Shown here piece after piece: positions 18,244 through 27,387 of a DNA stretch of 64,000 nt (the stretch's first letter is position 1; the number at the start of each line of letters is the position of its first letter). The DNA comes from Burkholderia latens (lineage in GTDB: Bacteria; Pseudomonadota; Gammaproteobacteria; Burkholderiales; Burkholderiaceae). Made by a program: the position numbers and the translations under genes. The stretch is from contig NZ_CABVPL010000021.1 of the NCBI RefSeq assembly GCF_902499045.1, forward strand, positions 1 to 64,000. The letters run 5' to 3'. The notes under the pieces were generated by a model. The model worked only from the letters and a program-made list of their open reading frames with translations. It did no database searches and was not told the DNA's origin.

Positions 18244-18317
18244 CGCGCGGTGAACGCGGTGAGCGGCTACCGCGCAGCGGGCCGGCGTGGCCCACGCACG
18301 CGGCCGATACCGCCCGA

Positions 18318-19118
18318 CTAGCGCGCGGCCGTGTAGCGCGGCGCCGGCGAATCCGTCGACAAGTGCGGCGCCATCGCGCGCCGCGCGGCCTCGTACGCAT
18401 CCCATTCTTCAGCCGCATGCAGCGACGGAATCGTCACGAGCTCGCCGCGCTCGAAGCCGACCAGCGCCGCATCGACGAGCGCCGATGCCGACATCACGAT
18501 TTCCTTCGGCAGATGTTCGACCGGCAGGCCGCCGGTCTGCCAGAACTCGGTCGCCGTCGCGCCGGGCAACACGGCCTGCACCTGCACGCCCTTGTCGGCG
18601 AGCTCGTGATGCAGCGACTGGCTGAACGCGAGCACGAACGCCTTGCTGCCGCCGTACACGCCATTGAGCGTCTCCGGCGAGATCGCGACGATCGACGAGA
18701 TGTTGATCACCGCGCCGCGGCCGCGCGCGACGAAGCCGGGAACGGCCGCATACGTGAGGCGCGTGAGCGCGGTCACGTTCAGGTCGATCATCCGTGTCAT
18801 CGCGTCGACGTCGCTGTCGAGCAGCGGCGCATGCGTGCCGACGCCCGCGTTGTTCACGAGCAGCGTGATGCTCGCGTCCTGCTTCAGCTTCGCTTCGACG
18901 GCAGCGAGCGACGCGCGATCGTTCAGGTCCGCGCCGACGATCTCGACGCTGCGCTGCGTGTCGTTCGTGATGCGCTCGGCGAGGGTGGCCAGCCGGTCCC
19001 GGTTGCGCGCGACCAGGATCAGGTCGTAGCCGCGGCGCGCGAGCCGGTCGGCGTAGATCGCGCCGATGCCGGACGATGCGCCGGTAATGACGGCGGTGCC
19101 GCGATGTGCTTCAGTCAT
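18318..19118 (-). CDS. Short-chain dehydrogenase/reductase (SDR)
   Basis: 266 aa, classical SDR. The NAD(P) motif TGASSGIG is at residues 14-21, NNAG near 92-95, Ser in INISSIVAIS near 144, and the catalytic pair in YGGSK near 157-161. An arginine after the glycine motif region (ARNRDR) suggests NADPH preference. The substrate is unknown. The gene is divergent from a GlxA-type regulator with 142 bp between, so it is probably that regulator's target. The start MTEAHRG has GGAGCGACATC just upstream. Confidence 0.88.
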   Translation of the reverse strand: MTEAHRGTAVITGASSGIGAIYADRLARRGYDLILVARNRDRLATLAERITNDTQRSVEIVGADLNDRASLAAVEAKLKQDASITLLVNNAGVGTHAPLLDSDVDAMTRMIDLNVTALTRLTYAAVPGFVARGRGAVINISSIVAISPETLNGVYGGSKAFVLAFSQSLHHELADKGVQVQAVLPGATATEFWQTGGLPVEHLPKEIVMSASALVDAALVGFERGELVTIPSLHAAEEWDAYEAARRAMAPHLSTDSPAPRYTAAR

Positions 19119-19260
19119 GATGTCGCTCCGTGTCGTGGAAAGGGTGAGTGCGTGAGTGCATTCTGGCCTCGAATCGCCGCGACACAAATGACGTAGATAG
19201 GTATGATTTCGGACATCGGGCCGATCGTCACCGTTCTCGCGCCCGGCACCGGAGACCAGC

Positions 19261-20223
19261 ATGCACCGAATCGGCTTTCTGATCAGCGACGGCTTCCAGA
19301 TCATGGCGCTCGCCGCGCAGTCGGTGTTCGAGTACGCGAACCTGAGCACGGGCGAGCCGTTCTACGTAATGGACAATTATTCCGTCGACGGCGGCGACGT
19401 GCGCTCGTCGCTCGGGCTGCCGGTCGCCACGCGCGCGCTGCGCGGGCGGCGCGTCGACGTCGACACGTGGATCGTCGCGGGCGTCAACGATCCGCTCGCG
19501 TCGCCGGCGCCGGCCGGCGTCGTCGCGTTCCTTCGCCGCGCGAATGCGAGTGCGCGGCGGATCGCCGGCATCTGCACGGGCGCGTTCGTGCTCGCCGAGG
19601 CGGGGCTGCTCGCGCAGCGCCGCGCGACGACGCACTGGGCGTACGGCCGCGACATGCAGCAGCACTTTCCGGACATTCGCGTCGAGGACGACCGGATCTA
19701 CATCGTCGACGGTCCGATCTGGACGTCGGCCGGGATGACGGCCGGCCTCGACCTGGCATTGGCGATGGTGGAAAAGGATCTCGGCGCGGATGCCGCACGC
19801 ACGGTCGCGCGCAAGCTCGTGATGCACCAGCGCCGCGCGGGCGGGCAGTCGCAGCATTCGGAGATGCTCGATCTCGCGCCGAAATCGGACCGGATCCAGA
19901 ACGCGCTGAATTATGCGCGGCGCAACCTGAGCCGCGCGCTGACCGTCGAGGAACTCGCCGCCGCGGTGCACCTGAGTCCGCGCCAGTTCAGCCGCGTCTT
20001 CACGCTCGAAACCGGGCAGTCGCCGGCGAAGGCGATCGAGCGGCTGCGGCTCGAAGCCGCGCGGCTGATGATCGAGCAGAGCCGGCATCCGCTCGACGTG
20101 ATCGCGAAGGAAAACGGCTTTCGCGACCGCCGCCACCTGCGCGACGCGTTCGTGCGCGGTTTCGGCGTGCCGCCGCAGGCGGTGCGGCGCGAAGCGCGCG
20201 CGGAGCAACGGGACACCGGCTGA
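19261..20223 (+). CDS. GlxA family AraC-type transcriptional regulator
   Basis: 320 aa. The N-terminal DJ-1/PfpI-like (type 1 glutamine amidotransferase-like) domain covers about residues 1-170 with the nucleophile-elbow-like AGICTGAFVLAEAG. Two AraC HTHs are at the C-terminus, about residues 215-310 (LTVEELAAAVHLSPRQFSRV and PLDVIAKENGFRDRRHLRDA). Such proteins often activate adjacent catabolic or detoxification genes. It is divergent from the SDR gene and upstream of an epoxide hydrolase. The start MHRIGFL is preferred over an in-frame ATG 10 codons or more upstream in another frame. Confidence 0.9.
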   Translation: MHRIGFLISDGFQIMALAAQSVFEYANLSTGEPFYVMDNYSVDGGDVRSSLGLPVATRALRGRRVDVDTWIVAGVNDPLASPAPAGVVAFLRRANASARRIAGICTGAFVLAEAGLLAQRRATTHWAYGRDMQQHFPDIRVEDDRIYIVDGPIWTSAGMTAGLDLALAMVEKDLGADAARTVARKLVMHQRRAGGQSQHSEMLDLAPKSDRIQNALNYARRNLSRALTVEELAAAVHLSPRQFSRVFTLETGQSPAKAIERLRLEAARLMIEQSRHPLDVIAKENGFRDRRHLRDAFVRGFGVPPQAVRREARAEQRDTG

Positions 20224-20318
20224 CGCTTGCGGTCGCGGCGGTGGCGTCGGTAGCGGGCCGTCAGCGCGGGCTGCGAAAATCGCGCAGAATTCGTCGACCC
20301 GCTTCATGAGGAGCCACG

Positions 20319-21467
20319 ATGCAAGCTGCCCGGTTTGACATTGCGATACCCGATCACGCGCTGGACGACCTGCGCCGCCGCCTGCGCAACGTACGCTCAC
20401 CGCAGCTGACGCCCGCGGAGCCGTGGCAGCAGGGCATGCACGGCGCGTGGTTGCGCGAGCTGACCGCGTACTGGGCCGATCGCTTCGACTGGCGCGAAAC
20501 GGAGCGTGCGCTGAACCGGCTTCCGCAATTCGTCGCGGACATAGGCGGGCAACGCGTGCATTTCATCCATCGGCGCGGCACGGGGCGAGCGCCTTATCCG
20601 CTCGTGATCACGCACGGCTGGCCCGGTTCCGTGTTCGAATTCGACGCGCTGCTCGATCGCCTGTGCGATCCGGCGGCGTTCGGCGGCGATCCGGACGACG
20701 CGTTCGACGTCGTCGCGCCCTCGCTGCCCGGCTTCCTGTTCTCGCCGGCTCCCGCGGCGCCCGGCGTGTCGGCGTTTCAGGTCGCCGACTGCTGGGCCGC
20801 TTTGATGTCCGGCCTCGGCTATCGGCGCTTCGGCGCGCAAGGCGGCGATCTCGGCGCAGGCGTGTCGATCGCGCTCGGCACAAGACATGCGGGCGCGGTG
20901 GACGGCATCCACCTGAACTATCTGCCCGGCAGCTACGAGCCGCCGGCGGACGCGGCTTCGCCGCCGACCGACGACGAGCGGGCGTTCGTCGCGCAGCGCA
21001 ATGAATGGGCGGCACTGGAAGGCGGCTATGCGCACGTGCACATGACGAAGCCCCAGACGCTGGCCGTCGCGCTCAACGATTCACCGGCCGGGCTGGCCGC
21101 ATGGATCGCCGAGAAATTCCGCTCATGGAGCGATTGTGACGGCGACGTCGCGCGGCGGTTTTCGCACGACACGCTGCTGACCGGCATCTCGCTCTACTGG
21201 TTCACCGGCTGCATTGGCTCGTCGATGCAGATGTATTGGGAAAACCGGCTGCAGCCGCTGCGCTTTGCTGCCGGGCAACGCGTGACGGTGCCTGTCGCGT
21301 TCGCACGTTTCCCGAAGGAAATCAGCCGGCCGCCGCGCAGCTGGCTCGAGCGTGTGTTCGACGTCGTGCAGTGGACCGACATGCCGCGCGGCGGCCATTT
21401 CGCGGCGATGGAAGAGCCGGAGCTGCTGGCCGACGATATCCGGCGGTTTTTCCGGCGGTTTCGCTAG
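20319..21467 (+). CDS. Epoxide hydrolase (EHN-domain alpha/beta hydrolase)
   Basis: 382 aa. The N-terminal epoxide hydrolase domain is at about residues 4-110 and the alpha/beta hydrolase core follows. The oxyanion motif HGWPGS is near 102-107. The nucleophile Asp is in FGAQGGDLGAGVS, and the catalytic His in RGGHFAAMEEPE near the end. It should open epoxides to diols, acting in the cytosol. A start near GAGGAGCCACG gives MQAARFDI. It follows the GlxA-type regulator by 95 bp and may form part of the same small detoxification group. Confidence 0.9.
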   Translation: MQAARFDIAIPDHALDDLRRRLRNVRSPQLTPAEPWQQGMHGAWLRELTAYWADRFDWRETERALNRLPQFVADIGGQRVHFIHRRGTGRAPYPLVITHGWPGSVFEFDALLDRLCDPAAFGGDPDDAFDVVAPSLPGFLFSPAPAAPGVSAFQVADCWAALMSGLGYRRFGAQGGDLGAGVSIALGTRHAGAVDGIHLNYLPGSYEPPADAASPPTDDERAFVAQRNEWAALEGGYAHVHMTKPQTLAVALNDSPAGLAAWIAEKFRSWSDCDGDVARRFSHDTLLTGISLYWFTGCIGSSMQMYWENRLQPLRFAAGQRVTVPVAFARFPKEISRPPRSWLERVFDVVQWTDMPRGGHFAAMEEPELLADDIRRFFRRFR

Positions 21468-21604
21468 CGGCTGATGAACGCGGCGGCAGCGGAAGCAGAA
21501 GCGCGCGAAGCGTGTGAAACGTATGAAACGTGTGAACCGGCGGCCATCCGCGCGATCGCGACCACCACCGCCACGCCGTTCGTCGCCTGTCGATGCCGCT
21601 TGTC

Positions 21605-22096
21605 TTACCGTGTGACGAACGCCGTCGCGTCATGCGGCGCGGTGCGCGCATGCTTGCGCTGGCGCAGCAGCGCGACGCGGCAATTCTCCCGTGCGGTCTC
21701 GCGGCCATCGTCGTCGAGCAGCACGAGGTCGCCGCGCATCACGTTCAGCGTGATCACGTCTTCCCCCGGCGCGCCGAGCGTTTCCGGCGTATGCACGGAG
21801 CCTGCCGGCTCCAGCACCGTCGAGCCGGCCTGCGCGATCCACTCGTACTCGCGGTAGCGCCACGCGCCTTGCAGCGTATGAACGAACACGTCGCCGTCGT
21901 GGCGATGGCGCGGCAGCGTGCCGCCGGCCGGCATCTTCAGCAGCGCGGTCAGCGTGTCTTCCGCTGCATTGATATGCAGATACTTGATCGCGAGCCCCGG
22001 CAGGTCCGCGCTCATCGGCAGCCACGGCAGCGCGTCGCCGGGCACGCACGAAATCGGCGGCAGGTCGGTGGAGAGCGGGGAGAACGGCTGCGTCAT
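21605..22096 (-). CDS. Cupin of the 2,4'-dihydroxyacetophenone dioxygenase-like family
   Basis: 163 aa single-domain cupin. Metal-binding motif 1 reads RHRHDGDVFVHTLQGAWRY and motif 2 ends at PAGSVHTPE, which resembles ChrR/DAD-type cupins. In characterised members this fold binds Fe(II) and cleaves C-C bonds of aryl ketones. Here the activity is only suggested by similarity recalled from the family. Three His and one acidic residue positions can be seen for a metal. The gene is convergent with the epoxide hydrolase gene. A start at MTQPFSPL is clear. Confidence 0.75.
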   Translation of the reverse strand: MTQPFSPLSTDLPPISCVPGDALPWLPMSADLPGLAIKYLHINAAEDTLTALLKMPAGGTLPRHRHDGDVFVHTLQGAWRYREYEWIAQAGSTVLEPAGSVHTPETLGAPGEDVITLNVMRGDLVLLDDDGRETARENCRVALLRQRKHARTAPHDATAFVTR

Positions 22097-22239
22097 GGCG
22101 AAAGGCGAAGCGGGAACGGGAAGAGCGCATTATCGCAGAGCGGATTCGCGCGGCCGCGCTGGTCGCCGTCTATTTCCTGATGCGGATGCGGCGGCAGCCG
22201 CAGCCGGGCGGCGGTGCCGGCGGCGCGTGACGCGGGCCG

Positions 22240-23202
22240 CTACGTATTGCCGTCGCTGCCCGGCCGCGCCGCCGTATGTGCGGCCTCGAGGCACGACTGG
22301 AACAGCAGCGCCGCCCGCGACGGCCGCGGCGAGCGCCGCAGCAGGCTCACGAACCGGCACCGGTAGTTGAACCGTTGCGGCGCGACCGGCTGCATCAACC
22401 CTTTGCTTTCGAAGCTTTCCGCGTAATGGTCGGGCAGGAAGCCGAGGTAGCGGCCGGACAGGATCAGCGTCGCGATCGATTCCTGGTCGGACGCGGTCGC
22501 GCTGCGCGTGAGCTTCGCGCGGTGGCTCAGCTCCATGTTCGGCGAATGGAAGCCGAGCCCGGCGAACGCGTGGTTGCGGATCGTCGTCCACGTGAGCTTG
22601 CCGTGCGGCGCGTCGAACAGTGGATGCTGGCGGCCGCAGTACAGCAGCATCCGTTCGTCGAACAGTTCCGAATACACGAGGCTGCCCGAATTGCGGTGCG
22701 CGGGAATGATCCCGACCTGATAGCTCCCGTCGATGATCCCGCGCTCGACCTCGTTGATCGACGCGACGTGCAGGTTCAGCGCGACGTCGGGCGCCTCGTC
22801 CGCGAACTGGCGGATCGCGTCGCCGAGCCGCGCGCGAGGGTTGGTGGCCGTCTTGTCGAACACCGCGACGTGCAGTTCTCCACCCATCTTGTCGTGAATG
22901 CCGTCGATCCTGCTGCGAAATGCCTCCATCGACGCGAGCAGCCGCAGCGTTTCCTCGTACACGGTCTGCCCTTCGGCGGTCAGCGTGAAGCCTGCGCGGC
23001 CGCGGCGGCACAGCACGAGGCCGAGGCGCGTTTCCAGGTCCTTCACGTGGCGGCTGATCGTCGAGATGCCGATATTCAGCTCCAGTTCGGCCGCCGCCAT
23101 CCCGCCGCACTGGACGACGCCCTTGAAGACCCGCAGCAGCCGCAGATCCATGTCGCTGAGCTGGCCGAGCAGCGCGCGGCTCTTCGGTTTCTTTGCTTGC
23201 AT
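22240..23202 (-). CDS. LysR family transcriptional regulator
   Basis: 320 aa. N-terminal winged HTH (residues about 18-80; GGMAAAELELNIGISTISRH) and a C-terminal periplasmic-binding-protein-like effector domain. It is divergent from the beta-alanine aminotransferase gene with 105 bp between, so it most likely activates that operon. Two start codons are possible: MQAKKPKS (used) and one six codons upstream. The C-terminal 20 residues are Ala/Gly-rich and variable-looking. Confidence 0.9.
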   Translation of the reverse strand: MQAKKPKSRALLGQLSDMDLRLLRVFKGVVQCGGMAAAELELNIGISTISRHVKDLETRLGLVLCRRGRAGFTLTAEGQTVYEETLRLLASMEAFRSRIDGIHDKMGGELHVAVFDKTATNPRARLGDAIRQFADEAPDVALNLHVASINEVERGIIDGSYQVGIIPAHRNSGSLVYSELFDERMLLYCGRQHPLFDAPHGKLTWTTIRNHAFAGLGFHSPNMELSHRAKLTRSATASDQESIATLILSGRYLGFLPDHYAESFESKGLMQPVAPQRFNYRCRFVSLLRRSPRPSRAALLFQSCLEAAHTAARPGSDGNT

Positions 23203-23204
23203 AG

Positions 23205-23238
23205 TTGCGCAAGTGAACATTGATATTGCGATATTCAA
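23205..23238. promoter_or_regulatory. Dyads in the LysR/aminotransferase divergent region
   Basis: The octamer TTGCGCAA (23205-23212) is a perfect palindrome, and TTGA-N11-TCAA (23220-23238) is a dyad with an AT-rich core. Both lie in the 105-bp gap between the divergent LysR and aminotransferase genes, in DNA that is much AT-richer than its flanks. They are candidate sites for the LysR regulator. Confidence 0.4.
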
Positions 23239-23307
23239 AAGACTAATTGGCGTCCCGACAATGCGCAACATCAACACAAGAAGGAGGGGCGCGCCGCGCC
23301 GACCGAC

Positions 23308-24666
23308 ATGACCGATACGACCATCGCCAAGCAGCAGGAAGAGACGAACCTCCGCACCGACGCCGCGTGGCTCGACGCGCACTGGATGCCGTTCACCGCG
23401 AACCGCCAGTTCAAGTCCGACCCGCGCATGATCGTGTCGGCGAAAGATGCGTATTTCACGGACGCCGAAGGCCGCAAGATCTTCGACGGCCTGTCGGGCC
23501 TGTGGTGCACGGGCCTCGGCCACGGCCGCGCGGAAATCACGGAAGCCGTGAGCCGCCAGGTCGCGCAGCTCGACTACGCGCCGGCATTCCAGTTCGGCCA
23601 TCCGAAGTCGTTCGAGCTCGCCAACAAGATCAAGGAGCTGACGCCGGCCGGCCTCGACTACGTGTTCTTCACCGGCTCGGGGTCGGAAGCGGCCGACACG
23701 TCGCTGAAGATGGCCCGCGCTTACTGGCGCGCGAAGGGCAAGGGCACGAAGACGCGGCTGATCGGCCGCGAGAAGGGCTATCACGGCGTGAACTTCGGCG
23801 GCATCTCGGTCGGCGGGATCGGTGCAAACCGCAAGCTGTTCGGCCAGGGCGTCGATGCCGATTTCCTGCCGCACACGCAGCTCGCCGAAAACAAGTTCTC
23901 GCGCGGGATGCCGGACAACGGCGCCGACCTGGCCGACCGTCTGCTCGATCTCATCACGCTGCACGACGCGTCGAACATCGCGGCCGTGATCGTCGAGCCG
24001 TTCTCCGGCTCGGCAGGCGTGGTCATCCCGCCGAAGGGCTATCTGAAGCGCCTGCGCGACATCTGCACCGCGCACGACATCCTGCTGATCTTCGACGAAG
24101 TCATCACGGGCTTCGGTCGTGCCGGTGCGATGACGGGCGCCGACGCATTCGGCGTGACGCCGGACATCATGAACTTCGCGAAACAGGTCACGAACGGCGC
24201 GCAGCCGCTCGGCGGCGTGATCGCGACGAAGGAAATCTACGACACGTTCATGGCCGCGGGCGGGCCCGAGTACATGCTCGAGTTCCCGCACGGCTACACG
24301 TATTCGGCGCACCCGGTCGCATGCGCGGCCGGCATCGCGGCGCTCGACCTGCTCGTGAAGGAAGACGCGGTGGCCCGCGTGCGCGATCTCGCGCCGCATT
24401 TCGAGGCGGCCGTGCACGGGCTGAAGGGCCAGCGCCACGTCACGGACATCCGCAACTTCGGGCTCGCGGCCGGCCTGACCATCGCCGCGCTGCCGGGCGA
24501 GCCGGCACGGCGCCCGTACGAGATCGCGATGCGCTGCTGGGCGAAGGGCTTCTACGTGCGCTACGGCGGCGACACGATCCAGCTCGCGCCGCCGTTCGTC
24601 GCCGAGAAGCGCGAGATCGACAATCTCGTGAACGCGCTGTCCGATGCGCTGAACGAAGTGGACTGA
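23308..24666 (+). CDS. Omega-amino acid:pyruvate aminotransferase (beta-alanine type)
   Basis: 452 aa, class III aminotransferase. It moves the amino group of beta-alanine (or another omega-amino acid) to pyruvate, giving malonate semialdehyde and L-alanine. The PLP aspartate is in IFDEVITGFGR and the PLP lysine in FAKQVTNGAQPLGG; GSGSEAADTSLKMAR is the phosphate-binding region. The N-terminal block HWMPFTANRQFKSDPR is typical of the beta-alanine enzymes. It is followed 49 bp later by a MmsA gene that can use the product. A start at MTDTTIAK follows AAGGAGGGG at a rather long distance. Confidence 0.9.
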   Translation: MTDTTIAKQQEETNLRTDAAWLDAHWMPFTANRQFKSDPRMIVSAKDAYFTDAEGRKIFDGLSGLWCTGLGHGRAEITEAVSRQVAQLDYAPAFQFGHPKSFELANKIKELTPAGLDYVFFTGSGSEAADTSLKMARAYWRAKGKGTKTRLIGREKGYHGVNFGGISVGGIGANRKLFGQGVDADFLPHTQLAENKFSRGMPDNGADLADRLLDLITLHDASNIAAVIVEPFSGSAGVVIPPKGYLKRLRDICTAHDILLIFDEVITGFGRAGAMTGADAFGVTPDIMNFAKQVTNGAQPLGGVIATKEIYDTFMAAGGPEYMLEFPHGYTYSAHPVACAAGIAALDLLVKEDAVARVRDLAPHFEAAVHGLKGQRHVTDIRNFGLAAGLTIAALPGEPARRPYEIAMRCWAKGFYVRYGGDTIQLAPPFVAEKREIDNLVNALSDALNEVD

Positions 24667-24715
24667 GCCGCGGCTCGCCCGCAGCGATAACCGAATTCAC
24701 GACAGAGCGTTGAAG

Positions 24716-26233
24716 ATGAAACACGACAGCAATGTGACCTCCACCCTCGGCCACCTGATCGACGGCAAGCGCGTCGACGGCGGCAGCCGCGTGCAGCCGG
24801 TGTTCGATCCGGCGACGGGCGAATCGGACAAGAGCGTCGCGCTCGCCGACAAGCTGACCGTCGAAGCCGCGATCGCGTCCGCGCAGGCGGCGTTCCCCGC
24901 ATGGCGCAACACGCCGCCGCTGAAGCGCGCACGCGTGATGAGCCGCTTCAAGACGCTGCTCGAAGAGCATGCGGACGAGCTATGCGCGCTGATCACGGCC
25001 GAGCACGGCAAGGTGCTCGCCGATGCGATGGGCGAACTGCAGCGCGGGATCGAGAACGTCGAGTACGCGAGCTACGTGCCGGAGTTGCTGAAGGGCGAGC
25101 ACAGCAAGAACGTCGGCCCCGCGATCGATTCGTGGAGCGAGTTCCAGGCGCTCGGCGTCGTCGCCGGCATCACGCCGTTCAACTTCCCGCTGATGGTGCC
25201 GCTCTGGATGTGGCCGATGGCCGTCGCCTGCGGCAACACGTTCGTGCTGAAGCCGTCCGAGCGCACGCCGTCGTCCACGCTGCGCATGGCCGAGCTCGCG
25301 CTCGAGGCCGGGCTGCCGCCGGGTGTGCTGAACGTCGTGAACGGCGACAAGGAAGCGGTCGACACGATCCTGACCGACCCGCGCGTGAAGGCGGTGAGCT
25401 TCGTCGGCTCGACGCCGATCGCCGAATACATCTACGCGACCGGCTGCGCGCACGGCAAGCGCGTGCAGGCGCTCGGCGGCGCGAAGAACTTCGCCGTCGT
25501 GATGCCCGACGCCGACATCGGCAACGCGGTGAACGCGCTGATGGGCGCCGCGTACGGCTCGTGCGGCGAGCGCTGCATGGCGATTCCGTTGGTCGTCGCG
25601 ATCGGCGACGAAACGGGCGACCAGGTGGTCGCGGGGCTGAAGGCCGAGATCGAGAAGATGAAGGTCGGCCCCGGCAACGGCGCAGGTGTCGACATGGGGC
25701 CGCTCGTCACGAAGCAGCATTTCGAGAAGGTCACGGGCTTCGTCGAAGCGGGCGTGGCGGCGGGCGCGACGCTCGTCGTCGACGGCCGCGGCGTGAAGGT
25801 CGACGGCCACGACGGCGGCTACTACCTCGGCCCGTGCCTGTTCGACAACGTAAAGCCGGGCATGCCGATCTACCAGCACGAAATCTTCGGGCCGGTGCTC
25901 GGCGTGATCCGCCTGAAGTCGCTCGACGAAGCGATGGCGCTGATCGACGCGCACGAATACGGGAACGGCACGTGCCTGTTCACGCGCGATGGCGAAGCGG
26001 CGCGCTACTTCAGCGACAACATCCAGATCGGCATGGTCGGCATCAACGTGCCGCTGCCGGTGCCGGTCGCGTATCACTCGTTCGGCGGCTGGAAGCGTTC
26101 GCTGTTCGGCGACCTGCACGCGTACGGCCCGGACGCGGTGCGCTTCTACACGAAGCGCAAGACGATCACGCAGCGCTGGCCGTCGGCCGGCGTGCGCGAA
26201 GGGACTGTGTTCAGCTTCCCGTCGAACCGGTGA
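24716..26233 (+). CDS. mmsA: CoA-acylating methylmalonate/malonate-semialdehyde dehydrogenase
   Basis: 505 aa, aldehyde dehydrogenase superfamily, MmsA type. It oxidises malonate or methylmalonate semialdehyde with NAD and CoA to acetyl- or propionyl-CoA plus CO2. The family block FNFPLMVPLWMWPMA is near 158-172 and the catalytic Cys lies in GSCGERCMAIPLVV. The glutamate of most aldehyde dehydrogenases is not needed in this group. Paired with the upstream aminotransferase it completes beta-alanine conversion to acetyl-CoA. The ATG (MKHDSN) is chosen over an in-frame TTG two codons upstream. A strong terminator follows. Confidence 0.94.
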   Translation: MKHDSNVTSTLGHLIDGKRVDGGSRVQPVFDPATGESDKSVALADKLTVEAAIASAQAAFPAWRNTPPLKRARVMSRFKTLLEEHADELCALITAEHGKVLADAMGELQRGIENVEYASYVPELLKGEHSKNVGPAIDSWSEFQALGVVAGITPFNFPLMVPLWMWPMAVACGNTFVLKPSERTPSSTLRMAELALEAGLPPGVLNVVNGDKEAVDTILTDPRVKAVSFVGSTPIAEYIYATGCAHGKRVQALGGAKNFAVVMPDADIGNAVNALMGAAYGSCGERCMAIPLVVAIGDETGDQVVAGLKAEIEKMKVGPGNGAGVDMGPLVTKQHFEKVTGFVEAGVAAGATLVVDGRGVKVDGHDGGYYLGPCLFDNVKPGMPIYQHEIFGPVLGVIRLKSLDEAMALIDAHEYGNGTCLFTRDGEAARYFSDNIQIGMVGINVPLPVPVAYHSFGGWKRSLFGDLHAYGPDAVRFYTKRKTITQRWPSAGVREGTVFSFPSNR

Positions 26234-26293
26234 CGCGCACGGCGCGTCCGGCTGCAGCGCGCGATGCGCCGCAGCCGGCGCGAGTGCTCGCGA

Positions 26294-26320
26294 GCCCGCC
26301 CCGATCGGGCGGGCCTTTTT
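26294..26320 (+). terminator. Intrinsic terminator of the beta-alanine operon
   Basis: The hairpin GCCCGCCC-CGATC-GGGCGGGC has 8-bp GC-only arms and is followed by CTTTTT, 61 bp after the mmsA stop codon. This is a textbook rho-independent terminator on the plus strand. Confidence 0.9.
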
Positions 26321-26365
26321 ACGCGCGCGGCGGGCGCGCCCGGCCTGAGCGCGCGGCAAGAACGT

Positions 26366-26740
26366 TTATGGCGCGACCACGTGCCATACGTTGTTGAAGT
26401 TGTCGCCGTTGCGGTCGCCCTGTTTCATGTCCTTCGAGAAGAAGTACAGCGGCTTACCCTTGTACGCCCATTGCGGGCTGCCGTCGTCGCGCTTGACGAT
26501 CGTGTACGGGCCGGCCGGGACGTCGGTCGCGCTGGCCTTGTACGGCGGCCACAGGGTTTCGCATTGGCCCGTGCATGCGCTGGTGCCGGCGTTGGGCTTG
26601 TCCTTGTCGAACGAATAGACGGTCATCCCGTTCGCGGCGACGAGCGCGCCGTTTTCGGCTTTCGTGATCGAGCCTTGTGCCGAGGCCGAAACCGACGCCA
26701 TGGCGAGTACGGCGGAACTGACGAGCAGCACGGCTTTCAT
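26366..26740 (-). CDS. Secreted COG4315-type repeat protein
   Basis: 124 aa with a cleavable signal peptide (MKAVLLVSSAVLAMASVSASAQ). The mature part carries two copies of the 'secreted repeat of unknown function' pattern: GMTVYSFDKDKPNAGTSACT followed by CETLWPP, and GKPLYFFSKDMKQGDRNGD near the end. Members are periplasmic or surface proteins of unknown role; two cysteines (in CTGQC) could bind a ligand or form a disulfide. The start has AGGAGGTCCC immediately upstream. It appears to be a single-gene unit. Confidence 0.85.
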   Translation of the reverse strand: MKAVLLVSSAVLAMASVSASAQGSITKAENGALVAANGMTVYSFDKDKPNAGTSACTGQCETLWPPYKASATDVPAGPYTIVKRDDGSPQWAYKGKPLYFFSKDMKQGDRNGDNFNNVWHVVAP

Positions 26741-27387
26741 GGGACCTCCTGATAGTCCGGTTGGCGGCGCGATCGCATGCACGGCCGGGCGTGCGCACGA
26801 TCGCGGAGAATGGTGCCGGAACGCGGCGCCGTGGCCGCCGGTGCGAGCGACGTGAAGTCGAACGGCGGCGGAACGGACCCGCTTCTTTCACCATAGGCGG
26901 TTTTTGGCGGTGCTGCGAGCCGAACCGGGTGCGCATCGGCGGTCCGTATCTGCCGTGCAACGGCGCGCGTACGCATGTGCGCGCCGGCATCCGAGATCCG
27001 GCCCCGAACGTGTGCGCGGATGCACGGTTCGGCAGGCGTCGGTCGCGCACGCGATGGGCGGCGAGACGTCGTGCCCGCTTGCCGGCGTGCCGGCCGCTAT
27101 GTGCATGCGCAACGACGGATGCGTATCGCGCAGCGGCTTCGGCCAGCACCGGCGCCCGGCGCGCACGATCGAACTGCCGACCGTCGTATGCGCTGTCGCG
27201 CGAGCCGATCTGCAGGCTCACGGCGGACCGCGTGTGCGAGAGCGCTTCGCCGGTGCGTGCGAAGTCCGATATCCGGCGATCGTGACAGCGCATCGCCGGA
27301 TGACCGGCCGGCGCGGCGGCACGCGGATTGCTCTCTTCGACGCGTGCGGCAGGGTGCATACCCCGATTCTTCGCGGAGGGAACGACG
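26741..27387. other. Intergenic region, no convincing gene
   Basis: About 650 bp between the divergent secreted-protein gene and the SnoaL-like gene. Every open frame here is short, arginine- or alanine-rich and lacks a ribosome site, which is typical of high-GC shadow frames. No terminator, RNA gene or repeat was recognised. It may hold promoters for the two flanking genes or decayed coding sequence. Confidence 0.4.

Noticed and set aside
26741-27387. Several overlapping frames of 60-175 codons between the COG4315-type and SnoaL-like genes
   Set aside because: All are Arg/Ala-rich, lack ribosome sites and show no domain; they look like random high-GC frames.
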